Source: Buxus sempervirens (lineage: Eukaryota; Streptophyta; Magnoliopsida; Buxales; Buxaceae). Taken from it: a stretch of 64,000 nucleotides of DNA. Position 1 is the stretch's first letter; every line of letters starts with the position of its first letter. Location of the stretch: contig OX387187.1 in the NCBI GenBank assembly GCA_947561395.2, positions 32,717,829-32,781,828 on the forward strand, in the 5' to 3' direction. Shown piece by piece: positions 9,945-22,080 of the stretch. The notes below the pieces were generated by a model. The model had not been told where the DNA came from, ran no database searches, and saw nothing but the letters and a program-made list of their open reading frames with translations. The position numbers and the translations under genes were made by a program.

Positions 9945-12453
9945 CATATGAATTCTTCCCCAGTACCTTTGGACTCATTCAAGACCTTAACAGCAACTGG
10001 GCATCCGTCAAAAAGCTTCCCCTTGAACACACTTCCAAAACCTCCTTGGCCTAAATTTTCCTTAAATGAGTTGGTCATTTTCTTCAAATCAGAATACTTG
10101 TATCTTCTTGGAGCCTGGGATTCATAGCTCTCAAAAAATAATTCCACATGTTGATCACTCTCCTTCTTACGGTTGAAACACAGTTTATGCCGGTAAATAC
10201 CAATAAGAATTAATACTCCAAGCACAACTGCAGCTATTACAGATGATACTATACCTGCAAGCATGTGGAATTATTGAACCAGAAAATCATAATATAGTAG
10301 AATTATAAGATTATGATTCTTCTACAAGAAATCCTTGGAATTGTTTCATAAACAAACCTATCAAGGCCTTTGAACCATTGGAGCCTACAATGAAACAAAA
10401 ACAAAAGCATGTCATTAATCATCTATTTCTTTGCAATGCTTGTTGTTACTTTCAGTTGATATCCATCTCTAAGGATATGAGATAGCTAAAATATCCTACT
10501 ACTTTGCTGACAACTAAAAGTATTGCTTATGTCAACATATATGATTACCTGTACTTGTTCCTATGTAAGCATTGCCTCCAGCAGCTGCAAAAGGTGAAGC
10601 TGCAAAAGGTAAAGCTCAGTTGCATCAACATTGGGATTATATTTCCATATATTATTTTATGAAAGGTTACCTATAGGTAATGACTAATGAGTCTGTTAAC
10701 TCTATGCAACGATTGAATGCGTTTTTCTTTCATGACTACTGACTAGCATGAGGTTGATTCCTGGGATATGCCATCTATTTTTTTTTTCCTTTAAAAAGAA
10801 TTGAAGGAGATTAAATTTGCATCCAAATTGACTACAAAAGATAAAAGCAAAGTAATCTTACAAAGGATAAAAAGTTCAAATTTTATAGGAAGTTAATGAC
10901 TCTAATTAACCATTAGTATTTTTGTACAAACTTTTGCACCCTAACTTGGACAAATTTTCACAGTGGGAACCTGAAGTTTGTACCATCATACCAAGAGATG
11001 TTCTCTAAACATACAAAAAAATATAAAATTCTTTGGTTGCATGTTGTCTAAGGGAATTAACTGGTTAATAGGTCAAGAAAATTCTCTTGCTATTCGAAAG
11101 GCTATTTGTCACATAAATCTTGCTTTCGTTATAATTCGTTCCACTACTTCATGGAGGAGGAAAAACAACAGGGAAAGTGGAAAGTAAATATCAGAAAGGG
11201 AATAAAAAGAACATATTAGAAATAATGATGTCATACAACTAAAAAGAAAATTTTTTATCCTCAAATTAACTTCCAATTTGATAAAATAACAATAAAGCAA
11301 AAGAAAAGCCTTATGTTAGTTCTTATCTTGACAAGATTTTCAGCTCTACATGGTGGATCCCAGAAACTACAGCTCTAATCCAGTTATAAGTTGACTTGTA
11401 TATAACTAGATCATGTAGCATGACAAGTAGAAACTATAGGTGCGGGAAGTGAAGATCCTAGTGGCTTATTCTTCAACATTTTTATCAAAAATTTAAATCT
11501 GAGTCTTCCAAAATTCACAATAAAAATTTCTTGTTTGGTCCAAGAAACATCTCAGGAGCAGAAAACAGAGAGAAGGCAGAGAATCATTCTGTCTGCTCTT
11601 TATCAAAGTCCTAAGCGCGTACTTAAGATGAAAATATTGTAAGAAGATTAAAAAGATAAACATTTCGTGGAAGTACCATCATTGCAGCTTTTGCTGCGGG
11701 GATGATCACAGCAAAGACACAAGAACTGGTTATTATAAAATCCGCAATGGCCACTGCTTTCCCCACATTCACTGCAGTCATTTTCACTCCATTCCAAAAT
11801 AAATCCTTTCTTTAAAAAATCTTGGTAATTTGAATTTATTATACTTTCCAAACTTGCATCTTCATCCACATCCATTGGCATTTCTACTGATGATCGGCAT
11901 GTCTTCTGTGAATAATTCAAGAAGCCCAAATTTCCCTCATGGACAAACCCAGCAAAAGAGTAGTGACTGGAATTGCTAGCACATTGAACTTTATAGTACT
12001 AATTCTCGGTTGGAACTTCAGAACAATTGTAGAAGAATAAGATAGAAGCATGGGAAGAGCTAAAATTAAAGGGAGTTCCATTAAGGGTGGAATTGTATTG
12101 AGGAGTGGGGCAGTTGCTTTTCAAGGCTTTGGAATCAATGACCAAAAGTGAATGGTTTGAGTAAAAGATATCTCTTATGATATAATCATCATCAGAAATC
12201 TTAAGAACAGGCTCAATATTGTCCTCACAAGTCACTCTAAAGTTTGGAGGTCCACAGTAGGATTCTTGTTCATGAGGGATCCAGAAGGATAGCTTATGTT
12301 TGGGTCATTACTGCAGTTTCGTGGTGCACAAGCTTCAAACTTCTGATCAGCCCATGCAGATTTTTCCACCAAGATGGAAAGGAAGATGATATTGATCAAT
12401 GCAGAAGAGAGTTTTCTGAAGAATTTGAACATGAACAAGCTGTAATTAGCCAT
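9944..12453 (-). pseudogene. LRK10-like receptor kinase, truncated in the kinase domain
   Basis: Minus-strand gene. The ectodomain exon (about 11,675-12,453) starts with a hydrophobic signal-peptide-like segment, then 'CAPRNCSNDPNISYP' (GUB_WAK_bind). The frame then shifts by one lost T in ISYPFW, after which 'ESYCGPPNF' and 'ILFFYNCSEVP' follow. An in-frame TAG (11,999-12,001) follows 'TEN'. The WAK_assoc cysteines (DCSECGESSGHCGF) follow, and the exon ends at a splice donor. Small linker exons are likely near 10,550-10,600 and 10,357-10,390. The last exon (9,944-10,257) has a transmembrane helix ('VIAAVVLGVLILIGIY'), the juxtamembrane 'RRYKYSDLKKMT' and kinase 'LGQGGFGSVFKGKL...VAVKVL' with the glycine loop and ATP-binding Lys. 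It stops at 'GTGEEF', where LTR sequence begins. The remaining ~200 kinase residues are absent, so it cannot encode an active kinase. Confidence 0.9.
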
Positions 12454-12691
12454 CTAGAAAGGGAGAATTTGGAAGATGACAGAAGAACAGAGGAAGAAAA
12501 CAGAGTGGGTGGAAATGGAAGGGGTGAACTTTTATATGTTTAATATATTCTTTAACATTCTTCGATTAACTTTCGTTTGTAAAGAATGTAATAAAATCCT
12601 CCTCCATTAGTCAAAAACATGTAAGTAAGTAGCTGACCTAAAGCTGCTACTGAAATTAGAAATTATAGACCATATGAACAAAACAAGACTT

Positions 12692-13437
12692 ACCATTGCA
12701 TTCCCACTCATATAATATATCCCCACCTGGAGACTTGCAGGCGCAGTCCATAACATCAGGGACACCTGAGTAGCAACACAACCCACCGGAGCTCTCACAC
12801 TGCCGGCACTGCATGTCACGGATGCCGAAATTCATGTTGAACCCATCCTGCAGGGCGTTCCAGTAATTGCTATTATTCAGTTTCTCAACTGCTGTACTTC
12901 TGATGGGATATGTCACAACTGTGTCACATGCTCGGCCGATAACAGAAGCCCACGCATCAATGGGGAAAGTCCAGTAAGAGCGGCTTTCACCCAGACAATG
13001 AATCTGGCGTGTGTAAGTAGGCACCACGAAAGAGCAGTTATAGAAGAATCTAAGGAAGGTGGTTCCTTGGGTGTACCTTGTAGTGCTGCACCAAAGCTCT
13101 CGCGATCGATATCATGACGGGGTAGATGGCATGGAGTGTCTTCGTAAACTTCCATGGCTATGAGGGTGATGCTTCTTTCAGAATAGTCGATGTTCTTCAC
13201 AAAGTATTTGTTGTTGCCATAGGCGCTGGTGAAAGTAAGCGTTTTGCCCTCACACGAAAGGCCAAGACCCCTGTATCCACAGTATTGGATACCGTTAGTT
13301 TGAACCCAAAAAGGATAACTAATGTTGAGACCATTTTGACAACCCATGACAGGAAGGGACGAGTTGGTTGAATTCACAGTACTGGCATGATGATTGATAA
13401 TAAGGAAGATGAAGAGGAGGAGATGGTGGGAAGACAT
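12692..13437 (-). pseudogene. LRK10-like ectodomain exon (GUB_WAK_bind + WAK_assoc) with a frameshift
   Basis: First exon of an LRK10-like gene. 'MSSHHLLLFIFLIINHHAST' is a signal peptide, followed by 'GLNISYPFWVQTNGIQYCGY' (GUB_WAK_bind) and 'YFVKNIDYSERSITLI'. A one-base loss near 13,070 shifts the frame; the copy at 55,6xx keeps that base (LPGYTQGSTF). In the shifted frame 'FLRFFYNCSFVVP' and the cysteine-rich WAK_assoc part (CRQCESSGGLCCYSG) continue to a GT donor after 'WECNG'. No kinase exon of its own lies between it and the next gene, so it is an ectodomain remnant or the 5' part of a double-ectodomain gene. MULE-1 sits about 130 bp upstream of its ATG and separates it from its promoter. 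Confidence 0.88.
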
Positions 13438-13559
13438 TGAGGAATCCTGGTCTAACCTCCAATATCTGAGAAGCCATGTATTTACGATGAACTGATCCTT
13501 GCTCCATAGTCCAAGTCAACGAAGGCAAGCGCTTGAAGGGACAGGTAGAGGGACACGTA

Positions 13560-13568
13560 GAAAACAAC
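13560..13568. repeat. MULE-1 target site duplication, left
   Basis: GAAAACAAC; the right copy at 35,019-35,027 is GAAAAGAAC (8 of 9 match). A 9 bp TSD is the Mutator hallmark. Confidence 0.85.
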
Positions 13569-13755
13569 GCGCGCGGATCCTCTGTGAAGCGCATCGCCTA
13601 TGAAGCAAAGGCATCCTCTGTGAAGCGCAATCCAACGGACTAGAATAAGCGAAGGTTATAATAGTAATTTTGAACGAAACGCTTAAAAAATTATTAAAAC
13701 TCTCCTCGGCTCTCTCCTCGGCAATCTCCTCGTCTCGATGAAACGTGCGAAACAT
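13569..13755 (+). repeat. MULE-1 left terminal inverted repeat
   Basis: Reverse complement matches 34,840-35,018 nearly base for base over about 170 bp, including the blocks 'ggatcctctgtgaagcgc', 'cttttgaacgaaacgctt'-like and repeated 'ctcctcggctctc'. Similarity fades near the shared 'cgtgcgaaaca' block. Confidence 0.93.
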
Positions 13756-13840
13756 AGTATTTAATTTTGGATCCTCTCCACGTCCGCAACGTGCGAAACA
13801 TATTATTTATTTTTGGATCCTTTCCACGTCCGCACTTTAC
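13745..13840 (+). repeat. Subterminal tandem repeat, about 58 bp x 2
   Basis: The block 'cgtgcgaaacatAGTATTTA' through 'ggatcctctccacgtccgca' is repeated at once with a few changes. It sits directly inside the left TIR, a usual place for transposase-binding subterminal repeats. Confidence 0.7.
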
Positions 13841-14099
13841 CCGACATTGCGCCATTTCTGGACCTTCTTCGTCTTCGTCTTCGTCATCCTCATCGCATAC
13901 GAAAGGGACAGGATCATACTCCATTTGCTTCACAGAGGTTTCCCTTTCTTACAAACGCGCGCGCCCACTTGACGAAAGAAAGGGACCACCACCATCACAA
14001 GAACTTCGTAAGTGAGGGACCACCACGACAGCCACCAGCCTCATTGAAAGACGACTGTAAGTCGTTATTTAATTTTATAATATAATAAGTCAATGACCA

Positions 14100-15040
14100 A
14101 ATGTATCATAAGGAGCCATGGGTACCAGGCGAAATAAGCCAAAGGTACTGCTCCAAATAACGATGGGTACCTGCCGAGTTAAGCTTTAGGTACGCCCGAA
14201 GAGCTCCCCAAAAAACATTTTCGTAGTCAACAAATAAACCTAAGGTACCCCACAAATCAGATTAAGGTACCCCACTCTTAGCCCAAGGTACCACATATAA
14301 GCCTAAGGTAGCTCCCATATAAACCTAAGGTACCCCATGGTAAGCCAAACCCACTCACGAAAATTAGCCTAAGGTACCCCCTAAACCTACAGTACCCACA
14401 ATATAAGCCCAAGGTATCCCCAATATAGGTCTAAGGTACTTCCTGAAATCGTGATTCGGCGATTTGTCCTGAGACCTAATCGCTACGAAACAGAGACAAT
14501 GTTTCACTGCTTACAGTTAATCGCAAATCTGCGATTCGTCGTCTGATTAATCGCCGCACCTAATCGCCAGGTCACGATTAATCCTGTACTTAATCGTGAT
14601 GAAAATCTTGGGAAGTAAGGCTTAGATTCCTCTCCCCTCCCCAATTAATTCATAATTGGTGGGTTACTCAAGGCTTAGGGGGCTGGTACCTAAGGCTCAC
14701 TTGTTTGTACCAAGGCATTTTTGGGGTGTACCTAGAACATTTTGGGTGGGGGTGGGGGGGGAGGATATTTGGGGATACCCAAGGCTTATTTGTGGGGTAC
14801 GAAAGCCTTATTTTGTTGGGGGTACCGAAGGCTTAATTGGGTTTTGGTAAGCCAATTTGTAGGTGTACGTAAACCAATTTAGGGGGCCTATTTGTGGGTA
14901 CCCAATTCTTATTTGTGGGGTACAAAATGCATATTTGTGGGGTACGTAAGGCGTATTTCAATTTACATTTTGATTTTATAGATGGCACATGTAAATAGTC
15001 ACATTGCAAAGTTTTTTTTATCAATTTATGTATTTATTTG
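14100..15040. repeat. MULE-1 spacer hairpin 1: GGTACC arms around a GATTAATCG core
   Basis: No gene. Left part (14,115-14,440) repeats a 'taagcctaaggtacccc'-like unit every 20-40 bp. The middle (14,450-14,600) holds several ATTAATCG/CGATTAAT units. The right part (14,660-14,990) repeats the complement, 'ggggtaccTaaggctta'-like. The whole can fold on itself. It ends just before the Ulp1 gene start. Confidence 0.8.
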
Positions 15041-15047
15041 TAGATAA

Positions 15048-18000
15048 ATGGCACCAAGCGGGGAAGGAGTTCGCAATAGATGTAGTCCTCAACGACTTCT
15101 AAAAATTATCAAAAGGTTGAACGAGTCCCAGAAGCTAGCTGTTAGAGAAATTGGGCTGGGAAGCCTTCTGGATATGACGATTAAACACTGTTATAAGGGC
15201 AACATTGTGTCCTTATTGGCTTCATTTGATCCCGAAAAATGTTGCCTTGAAGTAAGTGGAAGGACGTTTGAGATATCACCTCCTGATGTTCAGCGGATAT
15301 TGGGGGTGACCTCTGCCGGGGAGAGTATGGAAATCGATGAGGTGGAAAATGACCTCACAGAATTAAAGAAAATGTATTGTGATGATAAAGGTAAGATACC
15401 TTTAGGAGAGCTGGAGAGAAGACTGCAAGAGAAGGAGACGGCGGATGAAGATTTTTTGAGGCTTTTTGTATTGCTTGCATTGGGCTCATTTTTATGCCCT
15501 CAAGCTAAGCCGGAGGCCAACACAAAGTTCTTAAATCTCATAATGGATATGGAGGGACTCCGTACCCTCAACTGGTCGAAGTTGGTTCTTGATTGGCTCA
15601 TTGCTGCAATCCGCCGATACAAGGAGAAGCACCAAATATATGTCGGTGGTTGTTTGGTTTTTCTAAAGGTAAATTATTGTTATACACACATTTCATATAT
15701 TTGGTATGCTTAAATTGTAATGGAAGAAATGTTTAATCAATCGCAGATGTTCTATTATGAATGCTTGCGCATGGATGGGAGCGCGATAGAGTTGGATGCA
15801 ACAGCTCCTCTCATCACCGTGTGGAATGATGAGGATGTGTTGGAAAGGGAGAAAGAAGGAAAGGAAAAGGACATGAATATTCCGGAACATATTGAATATG
15901 AAAATGTTCCGGAGTCCGATAAATCAAAGGGGAGGAAGAAGGTATATTATATTGTATTGTATTTATATTTTCGAATAGGGGGTACTCAATATCAATATTC
16001 ATTATACGTACATGGACATAAATTTTACTTGATTATGTGTTTTAGGAGGATAAACTGAGGGCAGCGATAAAGAAGCTAACAAAGGTAGTTGCTGCCCTTC
16101 AGCGTGAGGTAGCCAAATCCCCGAGATTGAAGGCTTTGGAGAAGGAGGTAATGGAAATCGGTTTTTGTCATTATTCATTATAAGTTCCAGATCTTATAGA
16201 AATGCAAATGTTTGTGGCTTGATTTGTTTAGGTGGAGAGATTGAAGTTGATGATAAGCAATCTTGGAGTAGGGCAAGCTGAACTAAGAGATATGGTTCTC
16301 GAGCTTGTTGGATATGCTCGGCTACCCTACCCCTGAATGTCCACGTGAACCATTTGAGGTTCCAGTGAACGTTGCTTCTGCACCGGAGGGCCCTTGCCCG
16401 GTGTCGCCGATGGAAGATATTGAACCTAGGGCGGAATGTATCCCGGATCCAACAGCGGGAGAATATGAAGGTTCAATCGTTCCATTTCAACCCGTTGAGG
16501 CTCCGAGATTGAAACGAATGAAGATTCCCTGCAAGGCAAAAAGAAGCCCTTTTACAACCATCACCGGGGAGAAAAAGAAGAGGGCCAGAAAGAGTAAGCA
16601 ACCGCTCGATGCCGAGAGGCCAACGCAAACAGTAAGTAGTATATAATTGGATGTCTAATTGCATGTCAACCATTCATGTAAAACTTTACCATAGTATATT
16701 GAAGAGCAAAATTGTCGATGTAATGATCATGTGACCTACATGAAATATATTTCAGGTACCATCTTACGATGATGATCGTGCGGAGGCTAGGTTGTTGCCG
16801 GATCTGAACACTGCAGATCCGTCCATACAGCCATTGGTATGTTTGTTCTCAGTTTTTCTAAAGGAATTGTTTTTGTTTTTCGGTTAGAATTAGGTTGACA
16901 GCCATATATTCATTTTTTGGAATTTTTAATAAACTTGTAGGCAAGCGAACCAGTGGATGCATCTTCTAGTAGGACGCCTGTGGATGCTGGAAGCGCGGTC
17001 TGCAACTATGCATTCCGTAAGGACCTCGATCCAGAGTACGTACTTTCGCATATTTATGTTTGACGCGTTGTTGCTTTGTAAATTGTTGCGTATGGTTTGA
17101 CTGTTTCTTTTGTGGGATATATATGTAGCGAGGTTTTGGTGAGATTCTTTGATGTCTTCATTGCCCGCAGTGAGTTCGAATGTTTGAAGCCTGAGAAATG
17201 GGTTACCAACTGGGTAGGAGTCTAACAACCTAAGTATCTTGTCAAATCGCATAAATATTTGGATTCTTAGATTTTATTTTTTTCTATGTAGATCTTGGAT
17301 TGCTACATGCGGATGCTGAATTTCCAGGAACAGCAGGTTGGAGGCCCATGTTACTTCTTCCTGTCAGATATTGGGGTAATTATTACGACATTCTTCAAAA
17401 GAATTTGACACTGTCTGTAATACTCCTGTTGAACCTATATTATAACTTTTCAGACTTTTTGCGCGGCAGAAGAAAACCGAGAACTTACCAGACTTAATGA
17501 TCAATTTGATCCATCGTACCTACTGAATATAGTGAACTACAAAATGGTAAGCTTAACTCACCATTGTTGCTTGGATCTTTTAATAGGGTAGGGCTAATAA
17601 ATATGTTTGTATGCAGTTGTTTTTCCCTATATTGGAGCAAGAACATTGGTACATGTGTGTTGTTGACATGAATAAAAAGAAAGTCTTTTTTTTGAACTCG
17701 ATGAAGGTGTGGAGAACCCGTGAAGTTCTCACTGGAGTGGTAAGTGATCAGCGTAATAATTTCTTGTGTCACTAATGTTGTTATTAAGTATCAATTTTTA
17801 TATTTCAGCTAAAAGCAGTAGATATTATATGCACCTGGCAATGGGAAAAGCAAGTTTTAGTAAGCAAATTTCCAAGGACGAAAGCAGAGGCTCTTAAGCT
17901 TCCTCGGCAAGGCAACCCGTACGTTTTCCACCTATTCTTTCTTTTCTATACTTACTACGATATGATATTAATAGCATTAACTTGTACTCGCATCTTTTGT

Positions 18001-18262
18001 AGCCATGACTGTGGAATCTTCGCCATGAAGTTCGCCGCTTTCTGGAGAGGAGAACTTTCTCCTCCATTCACGCAGGTACGCTACAACTCCTAACCTATCC
18101 AGTTGTGTTTTCAAAATCTCCAAATGATCACATTATTAATATAGTTTTGTTAATTTTGAATAGAATGATATTCCGGGCTTCAGAAGAAGCATTGTGAGTG
18201 AGATGATCCTCCACGAAGAAAACACGGTGAAGGATGATATTGTGAAGAAGAGTTCTACCTAG
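15048..18262 (+). CDS. MULE-1 DUF1985/plant-mobile-like + Ulp1-type cysteine peptidase, 13 exons
   Basis: Exons: 15,048-15,668; 15,747-15,941; 16,046-16,147; 16,232-16,631; 16,756-16,836; 16,941-17,035; 17,129-17,213; 17,292-17,375; 17,454-17,546; 17,617-17,739; 17,809-17,918; 18,003-18,075; 18,164-18,262. All have GT-AG borders and the phases fit, except exon 4 (400 nt), where the frame slips by one base near 16,300 (before 'LDMLGYPTPECP'). About 719 aa. The N-terminus (RCSPQRLLKIIKRLNESQ..., GLGSLLDM, VQRILGVTSAG) is the domain also found at 47,787-48,389. The C-terminus is Ulp1-like: 'EQEHWYMCVVDM' (His), 'VFFLNSMK' where the family has Asp, 'PRQGNPHDCGIF' (Gln and Cys). Such peptidases cleave SUMO/ubiquitin-like conjugates. 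The Asp-to-Asn change and frameshift make activity doubtful. Confidence 0.85.
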
Positions 18263-19540
18263 GGGGAGAGTTCGATGTATTAACATTTTTATATTATACA
18301 TGCATCACACTACAAACTAAAATTTTAATTTTTGGGGAATCTGTATGTATTTATTTGAGGACAAGGGCGCACAAGGATGTTCCTGTAATGAATGCTGTAG
18401 CTGAATCAAGCATTCACTTGGATTTTACTTTTATGGCATGTTTAGTTTTTTATGATGTTTCACGATCATATTTTTGTAAAGTATTGTGTACATAGGACAT
18501 TGTATCCATTGAATAAAAGCTTGGTTATTTTGATTGCTTAAGTTCTGCCACAGATTCGTCAAACTCGTTGATCGTAAATTATGCCAAATTTTAAAACAAG
18601 TTACTATACATTAGGTACTCCCCCCCCAAAACAAAATGAAGGTACGGTTCGTGTGAAGTTTAAGGTAACCCCGTAACCGGCACAATGTACCACCCCCACC
18701 CCATATAAGCTTAGGTGTCACCTAGTAAGAGTTGCGTACACGCCGAAATAAGGCCAAGGCGCCCATGAAATAAGCCTAAGTTACATCAGCAAATAAGCCA
18801 AAGTACCCCTAAGTAATACCCAGGTACCCCCAAAATTAATATTAAGGTAACCCATAAGTAAGCCGAAGGTACCCCCAAGTAGGAACTGATAATGAACAAA
18901 ACGCGCTGACGTTAATCATTAACGCCCGCACGTTGCAACTTTAAAGTGCACAGTACGCGCGAGCGTTACCAGGAAAGATTCGCGCGTTGAATGTGCTCCC
19001 ACTATTTTGTACGTGTGGGTACCTTCGGGTTTTCAGTGGGGTACCTCAAATTTACCTTTGGGGTACCTAAGTGTTACTTGGAGGTACTCTCCCCTTAATT
19101 TGGAGTATTTTTTGTGGATAAATTAAGGCTCGTGTGGGGGGTACCTTGGGCTGATTTGGGGGATACGTAGGCACGTTTGGAAGGGTATCTCAAGATTAAG
19201 ATTAATATAAGCTGACTTTTTTTGCATTCCCCGTCTTCCCACGGCCTTCGTTGCAGATTTTAATCATTTCGTATAATACCTTAGTCTTGTAGGTGGAAGT
19301 TCATTACCATAGGCTAATATAACCAGCAACTTCGATTGGTTGTTTTGCATGTACACGCATTACGACGTGCTAGACCCAATGTGTGTGTATTGGGGAGATA
19401 GAGGAATATGACAAATGAAAGCTAAGACCAAACAATATTTGCTTTGCATGCACTTATCGCAATGTTTTACAGGCACATAAGTAAAAAAAGATGGTCAAAT
19501 AAGATGCATTCGATACTCAGATGACATGAAAAGAGGTTCA
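18263..19540. repeat. MULE-1 spacer hairpin 2: GGTACC arms around an ACGCGCG core
   Basis: 3' flank of the Ulp1 gene (to about 18,600), then 'aagccNaaggtacccc' units (18,610-18,885). A core follows at 18,890-18,990 with paired 'acgcgctgacgtt', 'aacgcccgcacgtt' and 'acgcgcgagcgtt' motifs, then inverted 'ggggtaccttNgg' units (19,010-19,195). No gene seen. Confidence 0.75.
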
Positions 19541-19543
19541 AGA

Positions 19544-21426
19544 CTATGGGGCAGGCCCTGCTGGATCAGGAACTTTGTGTGCAGGCTCAAGGGGTTCAAG
19601 CAACAAATGTTCATCTCGAATGTACTCCGCATCACTTGGAGGAATATGCTCTCCAACGACACCTTGAGAAGCTGCATCGACAACTATCCTCCGTTCTCCC
19701 TTGTCCCTATTCAGCCTGTGAAGCTCCTGATTTTCCAATTCAAAGTGCTTCATGGCCCGGCTGTAGTCTTGTTGCATCTCCAAATATATCTCGTTCAGCC
19801 TGATCTGCTTCTGATGCACTGCTTTTAGTGTGTCATCAGAATTCCATACTGTCGACCTCACCCAACTCAACTTGCTGTCAATTTGTGCAAACTTCGGCTT
19901 AATCACTTCTCGTACATCCTTTCTCACAGAGTAGGTGTCACTTTCTACGTTCTGAAGAAGATGTTCCATCTTAGCAACGTGGCGATCAGTTTCATGCTTG
20001 TATGCAAGCTGACCATCGTACAATTGTTTTATCTGCTGCTTCATCGTCTCCTGGTTCTCAAGAAGTAGCTTGGTTTGATTCATCAACTCACATTGCATGC
20101 CCATAACCTGTGAAAGGATTGATGCGAGTCCACGAGGAAATTGGGAAGAAGTTGTTTGGTCTATAGGAGCAGCAGTAGGAGCAGGCGTCGATGAGGATGG
20201 AATATCATGTTCCATAGGTTGATCATGTGTAGCAGACTCCAGGAGAGGAATATCATGCTCATGTCCTATAGAAACATTGGGGGGAGGAGATGGAGGAGCA
20301 GGAGCATCTTCACCAGCAGTGGGAGGAGATGGAGGAGCAGGAGCATATTCACCAGCAGGGGGATGAGATGGAGGAGCAGGAGCATCTTCACCAGCAGGGG
20401 GAGGAGATGGAGGAGCAGCAGCATCCTCACCAGCAGGGGGAGGAGATGGAGGAGAAGGCGCATGGACCCCTGAAACAGGGGGAGGGGGTGGAGGAGCAGG
20501 AGCATCTTCACCAGCAGGGGGAGGAGATGGAGGAGAAGGCGCATGGACCCCTGGAACAAGGGGAGGGGGTGGAGGAGGAGGATGAGACTTGTTGTATTGC
20601 CCCTTGGACTTATTATATGTTGCAGTATTGATAGGAGGAAGGAGAGCAAGTAACTCATACTCGAGGAAGTCAATTTGATGCATCTTGACTATCTTTGCAA
20701 TGGCACACCCGAGAGGAAGTCCACACCTACGTTTGGTATCGAGAAAACAGTCAAGCATAGTCGAAATCATGATGGTGGGAACATCAATTGAATGCCTGTT
20801 GACCAATGCATAAAGCAAGAGTGCCCTCATAGGAGGCACAGTTGATCTGTGACTCACCGGCGCAACGTTAGAGCATTGGATTTTGTATATGAATGAGGTG
20901 TCAAATGTAAACTTGGAGGAATCCAGAGCTTTGCCCTCATAGTCCCCCTCCCTCTCAGTGGTCAGTAAACAAGCAGCCACTTCATTGAGCAATTGTGGTA
21001 AGGGAGCATCAACATACGGGAATTCAGGATTCTCAACTCTCGGAATACCTAGGGCCCCAGCGATGGTATCAGAATCTACATGGATGGGCTGCCTTCTGAG
21101 AGAGGTATCGAAGGATGGACCGTCTGCGATGTTGTGGATGTTTGAATAGAATTCATATACTAGGTGTTGGGATGGGAGCAGGAAGTTGGTGAAGAGGTTA
21201 TCCCATCCTCTCCCGGTAAATGCTGCACTAATAGACTCGGGGAAGTCTTCTAGAATAACCCCTCTTTCAAGCAAGATTTGTCTGTGGCTGACATCATTCT
21301 CGTACAGCTTCTTGGCCTGCCGATCGATGAAGATTGAATTATCAAATGAATCAGTCCTGCGTTTCTTATTGGCTGTCCTGGAGGATTTCTTAGGTTTAGA
21401 AGATGAGGCTCTGGTCTTAGGGCCAT
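19544..21426 (-). CDS. MULE-1 putative plant transposon protein A, proline-repeat and coiled-coil form
   Basis: Minus strand. The main exon runs from about 21,426 (an AG acceptor precedes 'GPKTRASSSKPKKSSRTANK') down to the stop at 19,544; an upstream exon is expected and not identified. Order: basic Ser/Lys leader; the conserved domain ('RGWDNLFTNFLLPSQHLVYE' to 'YKIQCSNVAPVSHRS', 'MRALLLYALVNRH', 'CGLPLGCAIAKI'); a tandem proline block with repeats of PPSPPPAGEDAPA (about seven units, 20,275-20,580); then a long charged heptad-like C-terminus ('LENQETMKQQIKQLYDGQ', 'MEHLLQNVESDTYSVRKD') that looks coiled-coil. No catalytic motif is visible and its role is unknown. The frame is open throughout. 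Confidence 0.8.
20275..20582 (-). repeat. In-frame proline-rich tandem repeat
   Basis: Units of about 39 bp encode PPSPPPAGEDAPA with variants (EDAAA, EYAPA, VPGVHAPS). They lie inside the ORF at 19,544-21,426. Open frames on the opposite strand here are shadows. Confidence 0.9.
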
Positions 21427-22080
21427 CTAAGATTTCAGAAGAAGAGAGGAAGAAAAATAAATATGCACAAAACAACACATAGCAAACGATAATGTTAGAC
21501 ACAGAAAAGATGAGTGCTACCGAATGCAAATAATATAGAATGTGAATAATATGAATAATTGTGTGGAAAAAACCCACTCCCTATATACATAAAAAAAAAC
21601 CCCAACACTTGAGGAAAAAGTGCAGGCGTTATTCACGCGCCAGGGAGATAACAATAGGGATGTGTACTTGTCAAAGGCTTATAGGAAAAGTGAATAGTAA
21701 CTTGATTGCAACCGATAATATAAACCATTCCGACGAAGATAAACCAAAATGTACCTCTTCAAGACATTAGAATAAACACATAGATCGGAAACCCTAAATG
21801 AACAAATTAATACCCTAATCGTAACATATAAAATCAAAGCAGTAAAGTTCGTAAAGCATCTCGTAAGTCCTACGAACCAGAAATATAGGCTTTGAAACTC
21901 TTCCAGAAGAGAAGTGGTACCCACCCTGAGAAGACTTTATCGCAATGAAGATGAAGCGCTACGGATGGCTTTGATTCGCATGGACGAAATAACGCGCCAG
22001 ACCTGTTTCTTTGTAAATATAGGCAAACGCCCGAACGCACGCGCCCAGCACGTGCGCGCGTTGATATTAAATATGTGCCA
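21427..22080. other. 5' region of plant transposon protein A; no other gene seen
   Basis: Probable promoter, 5' UTR and first intron of the minus-strand gene. Weak A/T-rich sequence; I see no tRNA, conserved ORF or array. Confidence 0.4.

Noticed and set aside
13745-14085. Overlapping ORFs in the MULE-1 left subterminal region
   Set aside because: They lie over tandem subterminal repeats and polypyrimidine runs on both strands, with no domain pattern.
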